From contig NZ_JAUORV010000005.1 in the NCBI RefSeq assembly GCF_030548205.1, forward strand, positions 248,001 to 312,000: 64,000 nucleotides of DNA. Reading direction: 5' to 3'. The translations under genes were made by a program, and so were the position numbers. The DNA is from Aliiglaciecola sp. 3_MG-2023. Its GTDB lineage: Bacteria > Pseudomonadota > Gammaproteobacteria > Enterobacterales > Alteromonadaceae. Positions 53,890 through 61,938 of this stretch are shown piece by piece; positions within the stretch are counted from its first letter, which is position 1, and each line of letters opens with the position of its first letter. The notes under the pieces were generated by a model. The model was given only the letters and a program-made list of their open reading frames with translations. It was not told the origin of the DNA and searched no databases.

Positions 53890-54621
53890 ATGAAAAATCG
53901 TCGTATGTTTTGGCAGATAGTCGAAAAAATCGAAGCATTAATTGATTCCGGGAAATATCCACCGGGAAGTCGATTACCACCCGAACGAGAATTAGCTGAA
54001 ACCTTTAACGTTAGTCGTCCTACAATCCGCGAAGCCATTATAGCCTTAGAAGTACGCGAACGAGTTGACGTGAAAACCAGCTCTGGGGTTTACGTACTGG
54101 AAAATCCGCAAACCGACGAACCTGAAATCAAAGTTAGTGCCTTTGAATTAACCCAAGCAAGAGCATTAGTGGAAGGCGAGGCTGCTGCGTTGGCCGCGGC
54201 GTCTATTACAGAGCAAGAACTTGCCGATTTAGAAGGGACATTAGTTGCCATGGAAAAGGGGGTTCATCCAGAAAAGGCAGACCGCGAATTCCATTTGATT
54301 ATTTCTAAAGCCACTCGCAACAACGCGGTATGTTTAGCGGTTGAAAAATTCTGGCAATTACGAGATTCAGAACCCGACATAGTCAATGTATATAAAAACG
54401 TGTGTAACCGCAGCGACAGCGATCGTTTAGAAGAACATCGTAAAATATACACCGCCTTGAAAAATCACGATTCAGCCGAAGCAAGACAGGCAATGCATTA
54501 CCACTTCAACCGATTGATCAACACGCTGTTCGAAATAAGCGAAGCCAAAGCCTTAGAAGAAGTGCGCAAACAATCCACCCAAACCCGCGATTTATATTCA
54601 TTAAACCATTTAGTCGAATAG
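53890..54621 (+). CDS. FadR/GntR-family regulator, probable alginate-uronate repressor
   Basis: The 243-residue regulator has an N-terminal winged helix (MFWQIVEKIEALIDSGKYPP, then GSRLPPERELAETFNVSRPT and IREAIIALEVRERVDVKTSS) and a C-terminal FCD ligand domain at about 85-225 (EGEAAALAAASITEQELADL, DREFHLIISKATRNNAV, EEHRKIYTALKNHDS). It belongs with ExuR/UxuR-like uronate regulators. Two palindromes with identical arms and spacing flank the kdgF and PL6 promoters and are the obvious targets. The effector, perhaps a DEH or KDG derivative, is inferred. A repeat cluster begins 11 bp after the stop. Confidence 0.88.
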   Translation: MKNRRMFWQIVEKIEALIDSGKYPPGSRLPPERELAETFNVSRPTIREAIIALEVRERVDVKTSSGVYVLENPQTDEPEIKVSAFELTQARALVEGEAAALAAASITEQELADLEGTLVAMEKGVHPEKADREFHLIISKATRNNAVCLAVEKFWQLRDSEPDIVNVYKNVCNRSDSDRLEEHRKIYTALKNHDSAEARQAMHYHFNRLINTLFEISEAKALEEVRKQSTQTRDLYSLNHLVE

Positions 54622-54631
54622 GCATTTAATC

Positions 54632-55096
54632 TGTAGCATGGCCTTTAGGCCATGGGCAGTGAAGGTCAATTATCCCTCGAGCCCTGTAGCATGGTCTTTA
54701 GGCCATGGGTTTATCATGGGGTTTTGATACCCCTCTCTCGGGGCTAAAGCCGCCGACTACAGGGTGACCGCGCATGGTTTTTTCCTCGGTCCTGTAGCAT
54801 GGCCTTTAGGCCATGGGCTCTCTCGGGGCTAAAGCCGCCGACTACAGGGTGACCGCGCATGGATTTTTCCTCGAGCCCTGTAGCATGGCCTTTAGGCCAT
54901 GAAAGGTATGGACGACCATGAATTATCATAATTTTCAATATTGTCTTTTCGGGGCTAAAGCCGCCGACTACAGGGTGACCGCGCATGGATTTTTCCTCGG
55001 TCCTGTAGCATGGCCTTTAGGCCATGAAAGGTAAGGACGACGATGAATTATCATAATTTCAACATTGCCTTCTCGGGGCTAAAGCACCCGACTACA
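54632..55096 (-). repeat. Composite palindromic repeat cluster 7 (4-5 units)
   Basis: Five GTAGCATGGYCTTTAGGCCA hairpins and four CGGGGCTAAAGCCGCCGACT hairpins alternate, separated by repeated GGTGACCGCGCATGG spacers. The cluster separates the regulator gene from the exporter gene of the lasso cluster. A 100-bp portion including the spacer GGACGACNATGAATTATCAT occurs twice. Confidence 0.9.
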
Positions 55097-55216
55097 GGCC
55101 TTGGGTTTACATTCACCTCTCCGCTTGGGGTTTATTTTCAATCGCTGCTGTTAATCGTTCACTAAAATAAGGTAGAGTAGATGCCAATACTCGATTGTTC
55201 CTAACCTACTCATTCA

Positions 55217-56869
55217 ATGTCATTTTTATCGCTATTTAAACTACTCCGCTATCATAAAACCGCATTGTGTCTTGCTGTGCTGTTGATGCTTGCAGAAAGT
55301 CTGATAAGCCTGAGTATCCCTTATTTTATCGGCCAGTTTTCAATGAGTATCTTGGATCAAGAAAATGCATTTGGCTGGTCAATAGGTCAAATATGCTTAG
55401 CTTGGGTAGCCTTGATTATATTGCAAGCGGTATTGCGCTTTGAATCAACCTTTCGCACCAATATCGTCGGCGCTCAAGTATTAAACGACCTAAGTTGCCG
55501 GCTTTACGACCACGTACAAATGTTGCCAATGGCCTATTTTAGCAACCGTAAAAAGGGCGAAATTCTCTCTCTCATCAGTAATGACGCCAATGTGCTCAGC
55601 TATTTCTTATCCGGCGTGTTAACAGGGCTAGTCCCCGCGGCGCTAATAGTGATAGGTGCGATCATTATGATGGCCAATATCAATTTGAGCATCGCCTTGA
55701 TAATCGTGGTCACGGTGCCAGTATTTTTAATCACCATAAAAATTGTCGGTAAAACCATCCGCCCTATTTCGGAGCAGGTGATAAAACACCAGGCCGGTGC
55801 CATTGCCATCGCCACTGAAAACTTTGGCTCTATGCAATTGGTGAAAGCCTTTAACCGCCAAAGTATTGAGTCGAAAAAATTCCGCAAAAATGCCAAGCAG
55901 GTACTCGACCTGCGAACCCGTTTACTGCGCATTCAAGCGCTCATTTCCCCGCTTATTCAAATGATTATATCAATTGGTATTGTCTTCATAGTTGTAGTGA
56001 GCGCGTTGCACTATCAATCAGGCGAGCTCACCATTCCCAATTTAATCACCTTGCTGATGTATGGCTTAGTGTTTGCCAAGCCCATGAGTACTTTTGCCGG
56101 ATTATACGGTCAGCTACAGCAGGCTAGGGGCTCTTCTACACGTATTTTAGAGGTATTTAATGTATCCCCTGAGTCAGATGATAAAGCCGAATTCGACCTG
56201 TCTTGCCAAAGGGGCGATATTGAGTTTAATGGTGTTTCTTTTGCGTATCAGCCTGACAGTCCCATTTTAAAAAGCGTCGATGCACGCTTTGACAGCGCTA
56301 GTGTGAGTATCATTCTGGGGCCAAACGGCGCTGGAAAAACCAGTTTAATTCACTTACTCATGCGGTTTATGGAACCTCAAAACGGCAACATCTTAATTGA
56401 TAACCAGGCTATTGCCGATTGCAGCCTAGTGTCTTTGCGCAAGGCAATTGGCTTAGTGTCGCAAGATATCGCCTTATGTGATGGCAACATTTTAGACAAT
56501 ATTGCCTATGGCTTGCCCCAAGCCAGTGAAGAGGAGATTATTGAAGCTGCGAAACTTGCCGGTGCAGATAGTTTTATTACCGATTTGAAAGCCGGCTACT
56601 ACACCAAAGTGGGTGAAAACGGTGTACTCCTTTCCGGTGGACAACGACAGCGTATTTCCTTGGCGCGTGCCTTAGTGATTAACCCACAAATTTTGCTGTT
56701 TGATGAACCCACGTCTTTTACCGATGACGCCGGAAAATTGGAATTTTCTAGGCTTCTAGGGGAGTCATTAAAAGACAAAACCATTATAATTGTGACTCAC
56801 GACCAACATCTGTGTGAACTGGCAGATAAAGTCTATAAACTAGAACAAGGTTCTCTGGCGCAGGTTTAA
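55217..56869 (+). CDS. ABC exporter of the lasso-peptide cluster (D protein)
   Basis: The 550-residue half-transporter has a six-helix membrane domain (about 15-310) and a nucleotide-binding domain with Walker A LGPNGAGKTSLIHLL (about 368), Q-loop region LVSQDIALCDGN, signature LLSGGQRQRISLARAL (about 472) and Walker B ILLFDEPTS (about 492). A homodimer would export the mature peptide and give self-immunity. It is followed by B1 (67 bp) and B2. Assignment to a lasso cluster rests on the neighbours; the transporter alone would be a generic MsbA/LapB-like exporter. Confidence 0.87.
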   Translation: MSFLSLFKLLRYHKTALCLAVLLMLAESLISLSIPYFIGQFSMSILDQENAFGWSIGQICLAWVALIILQAVLRFESTFRTNIVGAQVLNDLSCRLYDHVQMLPMAYFSNRKKGEILSLISNDANVLSYFLSGVLTGLVPAALIVIGAIIMMANINLSIALIIVVTVPVFLITIKIVGKTIRPISEQVIKHQAGAIAIATENFGSMQLVKAFNRQSIESKKFRKNAKQVLDLRTRLLRIQALISPLIQMIISIGIVFIVVVSALHYQSGELTIPNLITLLMYGLVFAKPMSTFAGLYGQLQQARGSSTRILEVFNVSPESDDKAEFDLSCQRGDIEFNGVSFAYQPDSPILKSVDARFDSASVSIILGPNGAGKTSLIHLLMRFMEPQNGNILIDNQAIADCSLVSLRKAIGLVSQDIALCDGNILDNIAYGLPQASEEEIIEAAKLAGADSFITDLKAGYYTKVGENGVLLSGGQRQRISLARALVINPQILLFDEPTSFTDDAGKLEFSRLLGESLKDKTIIIVTHDQHLCELADKVYKLEQGSLAQV

Positions 56870-56936
56870 AACAAGCTCTAGAATTGAGACAGTAAATTTA
56901 CCTAGATGAATAAAAAACCAATGAGTAGGACGTAAT

Positions 56937-57212
56937 ATGCTGAATAGCGACACTAAATATAAACTTTCAGACAAAGCGTTGTTTCAAAAAGTGGTGGATG
57001 AGACGGTCATTTTAGACTCTATTAGCGGCCAGTATTACACCCTCGATCCCATAGGTACGGAAATGATTGAAGCCTTGAATACGGGGCAATCTGTCTCTCA
57101 GGTGGTGGCCCTCATCGAGCAAAATTACGACGCCACGGTCGACAATATTCAAGCTGATCTATCAGAGCTTATTGACACAATGAGCGACAAAGGACTGTTA
57201 GAAGAAGCCTAG
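56937..57212 (+). CDS. Lasso-peptide B1 protein (PqqD-like RiPP recognition element)
   Basis: The 91-residue PqqD-like protein binds the precursor leader and presents it to the protease and cyclase. It has the winged-helix RRE pattern: KLSDKALFQKVVDETVILDS, then ISGQYYTLDPIGTEMIEALN and VVALIEQNYDATVDNIQADL. The ligand leader is expected to carry YxxPxL, which is present in the precursor at 61711. It lies between the exporter and B2 on the same strand. Confidence 0.88.
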   Translation: MLNSDTKYKLSDKALFQKVVDETVILDSISGQYYTLDPIGTEMIEALNTGQSVSQVVALIEQNYDATVDNIQADLSELIDTMSDKGLLEEA

Positions 57213-57262
57213 GGCGCAAGCTCCATGTGTAGGACAATGGTTGATTTAGGGAAAACAAACGT

Positions 57263-57742
57263 ATGCAGTTGATCACCTCTTTACCTACCATCGTGCATGC
57301 TTATTGGTTATTAGCCAAATGGGATTGGCGCATATCCAACCAGCCCTACAAAAAATGGAAAAAGTATCTCGATAAGAATCTTAGTGTGAGCAATACAAGC
57401 AACCAGTTTGATGCCTATCCCCAACACAAATATCTGCAACAAGCCATCTTGTTTGCCAAAGTAACACGACACCATTATCGCCCCATGAATTGTCTGCGCC
57501 GTTGCTTGGCTTTACAGGAATTGCTGCTAAGTAAAAATATGCCCTCGACCTTGCACATTGGTGTAAGGTTCAGCTCTGCAAAGCCAACTAACACCCAAGG
57601 AAATAACGACAAAACCCTTGAAGCCCATTCATGGCTAACCGTAAACGGTTTTATCATTAACGACAGCAAAGAAGTCGTGAATACCTACACCGAAATCACC
57701 AACAAAAGCCAATTCTTCCAAGCCAGCATATCTTCCCTATAA
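57263..57742 (+). CDS. Lasso-peptide B2 leader protease (transglutaminase-like)
   Basis: The 159-residue protein has the B2 catalytic triad of the bacterial transglutaminase-like fold: Cys77 in NCLRRCLALQELL, His122 in EAHSWLTVNGF and Asp134 in INDSKEVVN. Each lies in the sequence context typical for B2 proteins (CLxRS, AHxW, ND). B2 removes the leader after the Thr-x site so that the core can be cyclised by the C protein. Its stop abuts a truncated repeat copy (CCCCGAG) of cluster 8. Confidence 0.9.
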   Translation: MQLITSLPTIVHAYWLLAKWDWRISNQPYKKWKKYLDKNLSVSNTSNQFDAYPQHKYLQQAILFAKVTRHHYRPMNCLRRCLALQELLLSKNMPSTLHIGVRFSSAKPTNTQGNNDKTLEAHSWLTVNGFIINDSKEVVNTYTEITNKSQFFQASISSL

Positions 57743-58243
57743 CCCCGAGAGGGAAATCCCATGGCCTGACATTCATGGCCTAAAGACCATGCTACAGGCA
57801 CCTGTAGTCGGTGGCTTTAGCCCCGAGGAATTACCCCGAGAGGGAAAACCCCATGGCCTAAAGACCATGCTACAGCCACTTGTAGTCGGCGGCTTTAGCC
57901 CCGAGGAATGTCCATGGCCTAAAGACCATGCTACAGGCACCTGTAGTCGGCGGCTTTAGCCCCGAGAAATGCCCATGGCCTAAAGACCATGCTACAGCCA
58001 CCTGTAGTCGGCGGCTTTAGCCCCGAGGAATTACCCCGAGAGGGAAAACCCCATGGCCTAAAGACCATGCTACAGGCACTTGTAGTCGGGTGCTTTAGCC
58101 CCGAGGAATGTCCATGGCCTAAAACCCCATGGCCTAAAGACCATGCTACAGCCACCTGCAGTCGGAGGCTTTAGCCCCGAGGAATGCCCATGGCCTAAAG
58201 ACCATGCTACAGGCCCCGAGAAATGCCCCGAGGGGTTCCCCGG
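57743..58243 (+). repeat. Composite palindromic repeat cluster 8 (6 units) upstream of RAYT
   Basis: Six first-type hairpins, one with the variant foot GCAG, alternate with CATGGCCTAAAGACCATGCT hairpins. Several adjacent units are near-identical with a period of about 61 bp. A truncated CCCCGAG begins the cluster at the B2 stop. It ends in degenerate CCCCGAG copies about 80 bp upstream of the transposase gene. Confidence 0.9.
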
Positions 58244-58325
58244 AAAATTCCTCCCCAATATTTCTGTACCCCGTCTAAACAATATTCAATCTACACTTAA
58301 AATTTGCCATTCAAAGGATTGAACC

Positions 58326-58772
58326 ATGGGCAAAACCCTAACAAAAGGACGCCGCTCTATAATTGGTCAGGTGTATTTAATCACGGCCTGTACAAAACAT
58401 CGGGAACCATTATTTATCCAATTTACCTTGGCAAGAATCGTGGTGGCATGCATGAAAAAATCCCAACAAAGGGGCAAAATACAGTTCCTAAGTTGGGTGA
58501 TTATGCCCGACCACGTGCATTTTTTGATGTCGTTAGAAGGTGATTCGAGCCTTAGCGAGGTAATCGGGTATATCAAAGGCACCACGTCCCATCAAATATG
58601 CAAACGATTAAACCGAAAGGGGGGAATATGGCAAGCAGGTTTTCATGACCACGCAATACGCAAAGAAGAAAATATAATTGAGGCCGCACGGTACATTGTT
58701 GCAAATCCATTGCGGGCAGGAATTGTCAAAAGCCTAAAACAATATCCCCATTGGGATTCCATATACCTGTAG
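58326..58772 (+). CDS. REP-associated tyrosine transposase (RAYT)
   Basis: This 148-residue Y1/HUH single-strand transposase is the probable mobiliser of the palindromic repeats in this window. The HUH motif is H63-V-H65 in IMPDHVHFLMSLEGD. The catalytic tyrosine is Y123 in ARYIVANPLRAGIV. The N-terminal ITACTKHREPLF and the GIWQAGFHDHAIR stretch are typical of the family. The gene is flanked by repeat clusters 8 and 9, and its own stop codon TAG (58770-58772) is the GTAG foot of the downstream repeat. RAYT genes are usually domesticated, single-copy and vertically inherited. Confidence 0.93.
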   Translation: MGKTLTKGRRSIIGQVYLITACTKHREPLFIQFTLARIVVACMKKSQQRGKIQFLSWVIMPDHVHFLMSLEGDSSLSEVIGYIKGTTSHQICKRLNRKGGIWQAGFHDHAIRKEENIIEAARYIVANPLRAGIVKSLKQYPHWDSIYL

Positions 58773-58853
58773 TCGGGTGCTTTAGCCCCGAGAGAGCCCA
58801 TGGTCTAAAGACAATCCATGGCCTAGCATCCATGGCCTAAAGGCCATGCTACA
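58768..58853 (+). repeat. Composite palindromic repeat cluster 9, one unit with both feet used as stops
   Basis: A single full unit of 86 bp runs from TGTAG (58768-58772) to CTACA (58849-58853), with an extra CATGG-type half in the middle. The left GTAG provides the RAYT stop on the plus strand. The right CTAC provides the stop of the lasso cyclase gene on the minus strand. It therefore fills the space between two convergent genes exactly. Confidence 0.92.
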
Positions 58854-60702
58854 ACATGTGGGTTTGGTACCAGGATTGGGTTAAAATTGCGTACAATAAA
58901 TCGACGTTTAACGAACCCTTTGGTGAGGCTACTACCTTATCGAAACTGGCTAACAAAATGTCATTATCAACCAACCCTAAATCTTGTAAACCTGGATGGG
59001 ATAACAACTCACGAAGCTCGGTTTTATTTGCACGCACCAAATTCGCAAAATGCTGATCAAATACGGTTTTGTTCTGGTCCCAACACACGCTTTCTGGCAA
59101 ATGGCTATCCATGGCTTTACGCAACAAATATTTTGGATATCGCCCCTGGATGTGCAATTTTTGCGGCACCGCAAAACTAAACTCCGCTAGCTGCTTGTTG
59201 AAAAACGGATGATGTACTGCAATCCCTAAAGGATCGCAAACATGCTGATAGGAACGCATGCTATTAAAAGTGGAGGTAGTAAATAAGCCCTCATAGCGAG
59301 CTCGTTTTGCCCATTGCTTACTTTGGGCAAAGGGATTGTGCTTCTCAACCGACTTCAACATGGCCTGTTGTTGAGGCCCTAACCACTGGGGAAAGTGGTC
59401 GGCATCTACTGGCTGCTTGCCTAACAAGGATAACAGTGACTGAGGCAATAATGGCTTAACCAGTACTTGCAGCATGATCCTCATGGGTGACATACCCAAC
59501 TGTTGAGCAGAATTAAACACCTCTTTAATGACTCCAAGATCACCACTGGCTAATCTGTCCCGATAAGCAAAGCTGTGACCCCAACACATTTCGTCACCGC
59601 CATTGCCGGTAAACAAGTCGTGCCCCCCTAACCGCTGAATCATTTCAGCTTCCTGTTGGTACTTAGGTGAAGCCACCACGCCAGGGTTCTGCAACTGAGT
59701 AGGGTACACCTGGGCAAACGAAAGATTGGTAAATTGGTCTAGCTCAACAAAGTGACTATGTTGAAGCTTCAAAAAGTCCCGCATTGCATCAATCTTTTCT
59801 ATCTCGTCACAACTCTGGGTATTCCGATAAGTATGAGAAATGGAATGTAATTCAAACCCAAGGGGATCTGCGTCTTTACCACCATGCTCACTCAATGAAT
59901 GTAAAATAGAGGTGATAGAAGTTGAATCCATACCACCGCTCATCTGGCTGAAAATAGGTTCAGGCCGCTTACCCTGTGAACTCAGTGGCAACGCCCCTGC
60001 GACACTTTGTTTTAGCACATCGTAAAAAGCCTGCTCATACTCCACTTCATTGGCAAACTTTAGTGAGTGGTTGGGTTGGATATCCCAAAATCGCCTCACA
60101 GTTAATTGATTTTCGGCAGATAAACAGGCGCTGTGAGCGAAGGGTAGCTGATCAATGTTGCTGAACATAGATCGATTCGGATCCGGCCGTCCCGCCAGCC
60201 ACTGCAGAATCGAAATGTTATCCACTTTCGGGGTGAGCAGGGTCGTCATCAACTGCAAATCAGTGGTCACCACAAAGCAACCCTCTAACCACCCATAAAA
60301 TAGGGTACGGGGATTAAACGCAGCGCTACAAAATCGTAACTCGCCAGCATCTGGATGCCAGGAAATGAGGGTAAAATCACCGTCTAGCTGCTCAATGGTT
60401 TTCGAATAATCGCTATCGATCAAATCCCAAAGATCGCGATCTTTTAGTGCACCATCGCACACCAAAGGTGCATTTTTTAAACAAAATCGCCCTGCACTCA
60501 CAATCTTCAGGGGGACGGGTGTATCGGTTTTTAACACCCCATCGGCATCGGCCACCTTACCCAAGAAAACACTAGAATCTGCACCACCGATCGAGCTGTA
60601 ACTGTCTGATATTACTTGTTTATTTGAATTTTCATAGTAGCCCTGAATCGCCTCAAAATAACGAGGCGCTTTAGAACCAAATAGAGCAAACAATGTATTC
60701 AT
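58849..60702 (-). CDS. Lasso-peptide macrolactam synthetase (C protein, AsnB-like)
   Basis: The 617-residue protein adenylates the Asp/Glu side chain of the core and closes the ring with the N-terminal amine. It resembles class-B asparagine synthetase but starts MNTLFALFGSKAPRYFEA, with no Cys2, so the glutamine amidotransferase site is absent, as in lasso cyclases. The PP-loop ATP site is FSQMSGGMDSTSITSILHSL (about residue 255), followed by FTGNGGDEMCWGHSF. Length fits lasso C proteins. It is on the opposite strand from the other cluster genes. The TAG stop is in repeat unit 9. Confidence 0.9.
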   Translation of the reverse strand: MNTLFALFGSKAPRYFEAIQGYYENSNKQVISDSYSSIGGADSSVFLGKVADADGVLKTDTPVPLKIVSAGRFCLKNAPLVCDGALKDRDLWDLIDSDYSKTIEQLDGDFTLISWHPDAGELRFCSAAFNPRTLFYGWLEGCFVVTTDLQLMTTLLTPKVDNISILQWLAGRPDPNRSMFSNIDQLPFAHSACLSAENQLTVRRFWDIQPNHSLKFANEVEYEQAFYDVLKQSVAGALPLSSQGKRPEPIFSQMSGGMDSTSITSILHSLSEHGGKDADPLGFELHSISHTYRNTQSCDEIEKIDAMRDFLKLQHSHFVELDQFTNLSFAQVYPTQLQNPGVVASPKYQQEAEMIQRLGGHDLFTGNGGDEMCWGHSFAYRDRLASGDLGVIKEVFNSAQQLGMSPMRIMLQVLVKPLLPQSLLSLLGKQPVDADHFPQWLGPQQQAMLKSVEKHNPFAQSKQWAKRARYEGLFTTSTFNSMRSYQHVCDPLGIAVHHPFFNKQLAEFSFAVPQKLHIQGRYPKYLLRKAMDSHLPESVCWDQNKTVFDQHFANLVRANKTELRELLSHPGLQDLGLVDNDILLASFDKVVASPKGSLNVDLLYAILTQSWYQTHML

Positions 60703-60913
60703 ATAATATTTAGACCTAAATAAAGCTTTCGAACACCGGTAAATTAAGGGTACTATATGCCAAATGTCACTCTACTGTAACAACAAATGACAATATAACC
60801 TTTTGTTTACATTAGGTTTTTTCTGTCAGGAATTTTTACAGATCATTTTAGAGTTAACAAGCCATTAACATTCAATTTTGTTAACTGCATGATTTTTAAA
60901 GAAAAAATATATC

Positions 60914-60929
60914 TGGAATGGCTTTTGCA
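60914..60929 (+). promoter_or_regulatory. Candidate sigma-54 (-24/-12) promoter
   Basis: TGGAATGGCTTTTGCA has the GG and GC dinucleotides exactly 10 nt apart and the TTGCA end of the sigma-54 consensus TGGCACRNNNNTTGCW. It lies 80 bp upstream of the PEP-CTERM start. PEP-CTERM genes in exosortase systems are known to be driven by RpoN with the PrsK/PrsR pair; neither regulator is in this window. Confidence 0.6.
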
Positions 60930-61008
60930 GTTATTTCTGCAGTAGTAATAGCATTAAGTGCATATTCAAGAGAATTTTAAGTTCGTAGAACTAAATAAGG
61001 AGCATCAC

Positions 61009-61680
61009 ATGATTAAGAAAATTATTGCGGGATTGTCATTAATAGGTATGAGCCTTAGCGCTCAGTCAGCTCTTTTAATCGATGAGTCAAACATCACTGG
61101 TGCTGATATGGGCGGTATCTCTGTAACAGCAATGTTCAGTGATGGAACTACAGATACAGGTATTTGGTCAGCATTTCCTGACGTTGTTTTAGGTACTGGC
61201 GACCCAATTGCTGATGCTCAAGGTTTCTCAGGTGGTGTAGTAACATCAACTTGGTCTTTGACTCAACAAGGTTTCAGTAGCGGTAACGTTGCTCCAAGTG
61301 GTGATATTTATGGTGCATGGACACTAACTAACTTAGCTTCTGCATCTGCAATTGTCGGCTTTAGCATTGATGGTTCTGTTGCTAATGTTGCTTTTGATAT
61401 CGACTCTGGTAGCGAAAATACACCTTACTCAAGCATTGGTGTTGCATTTGCTTCAGCAACAAGCGTTGATTCAGTAACGTATAGCGATCAACTAAATGCA
61501 GCTTACGGCGATTTGTTTTTTGCACTTGAAGTATTATTCGGTTCATCAGAACTAGCGATTGATGACGAACTAGTTTTTGTAGCTGATACAGATACCATTA
61601 AAGTACCAGAGCCAGCTACTACTGCAATGATCCTAACTGGTTTGTTGTTTGGCGCAGCGCGTCTACGTTCTAGAAAATAG
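61009..61680 (+). CDS. PEP-CTERM exported protein
   Basis: The 223-residue protein has a signal peptide (MIKKIIAGLSLIGMSLSAQS) and a C-terminal exosortase sorting signal: VPEPATTAMILTGLLFGAAR with a closing basic cluster. The middle is low in charged residues, rich in Ser, Thr, Ala and Gly, probably beta-structured. I chose the ATG at 61009 with AAGGA upstream, not the frame start at 60958. The exosortase is expected elsewhere. The gene sits between the lasso cyclase (divergent) and the lasso precursor (30 bp downstream, same strand). Confidence 0.9.
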   Translation: MIKKIIAGLSLIGMSLSAQSALLIDESNITGADMGGISVTAMFSDGTTDTGIWSAFPDVVLGTGDPIADAQGFSGGVVTSTWSLTQQGFSSGNVAPSGDIYGAWTLTNLASASAIVGFSIDGSVANVAFDIDSGSENTPYSSIGVAFASATSVDSVTYSDQLNAAYGDLFFALEVLFGSSELAIDDELVFVADTDTIKVPEPATTAMILTGLLFGAARLRSRK

Positions 61681-61710
61681 TATCAGATTAAATAATTAGG
61701 GAGACACGTC

Positions 61711-61872
61711 ATGAATGAAGTAAATGTAAACGATAACGTTAGTGGCAAGAAGCCCTATACTAAGCCAGAGCTAAACAATCCAGGTAACCTAGCTGAATTG
61801 ACTCAAGGTTATGCGGGTAGCATTCCTGATGAGCAAGGCGGACACACAAAGCGTAATCCTTTTACGGGTTAA
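61711..61872 (+). CDS. Lasso-peptide precursor (A)
   Basis: The small 53-residue gene is preceded by an AGGGAG ribosome-binding site. The leader (1-32) contains Y16-x-x-P19-x-L21-x-x-x-G25-x5-T31, the complete motif recognised by B1 and B2, ending Thr-Gln. The predicted core is residues 33-53: it begins GYAGSIPDE and ends NPFTG. Gly1 can link to Asp8 or Glu9, giving an 8- or 9-residue ring; Gly, Tyr and Pro lie inside. The tail includes His, Lys and Arg. All of A, B1, B2, C and D are present in the window. The sequence matches no lasso peptide I can name. Confidence 0.88.
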   Translation: MNEVNVNDNVSGKKPYTKPELNNPGNLAELTQGYAGSIPDEQGGHTKRNPFTG

Positions 61873-61938
61873 TCTTTAGTCTGCGAAAGCGACTACCTTA
61901 GATTCAAATCAGGGATTGAACAGAGGCATTAGTCACCA

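Noticed and set aside
56937-57212. PQQ biosynthesis protein PqqD
   Set aside because: No pqqA, B, C or E genes; the neighbours are B2 and an exporter, so it is a lasso RRE protein.
58849-60702. Ordinary asparagine synthetase
   Set aside because: No Cys2 glutaminase nucleophile, and it lies beside PqqD-like, transglutaminase-like and exporter genes and a lasso precursor.
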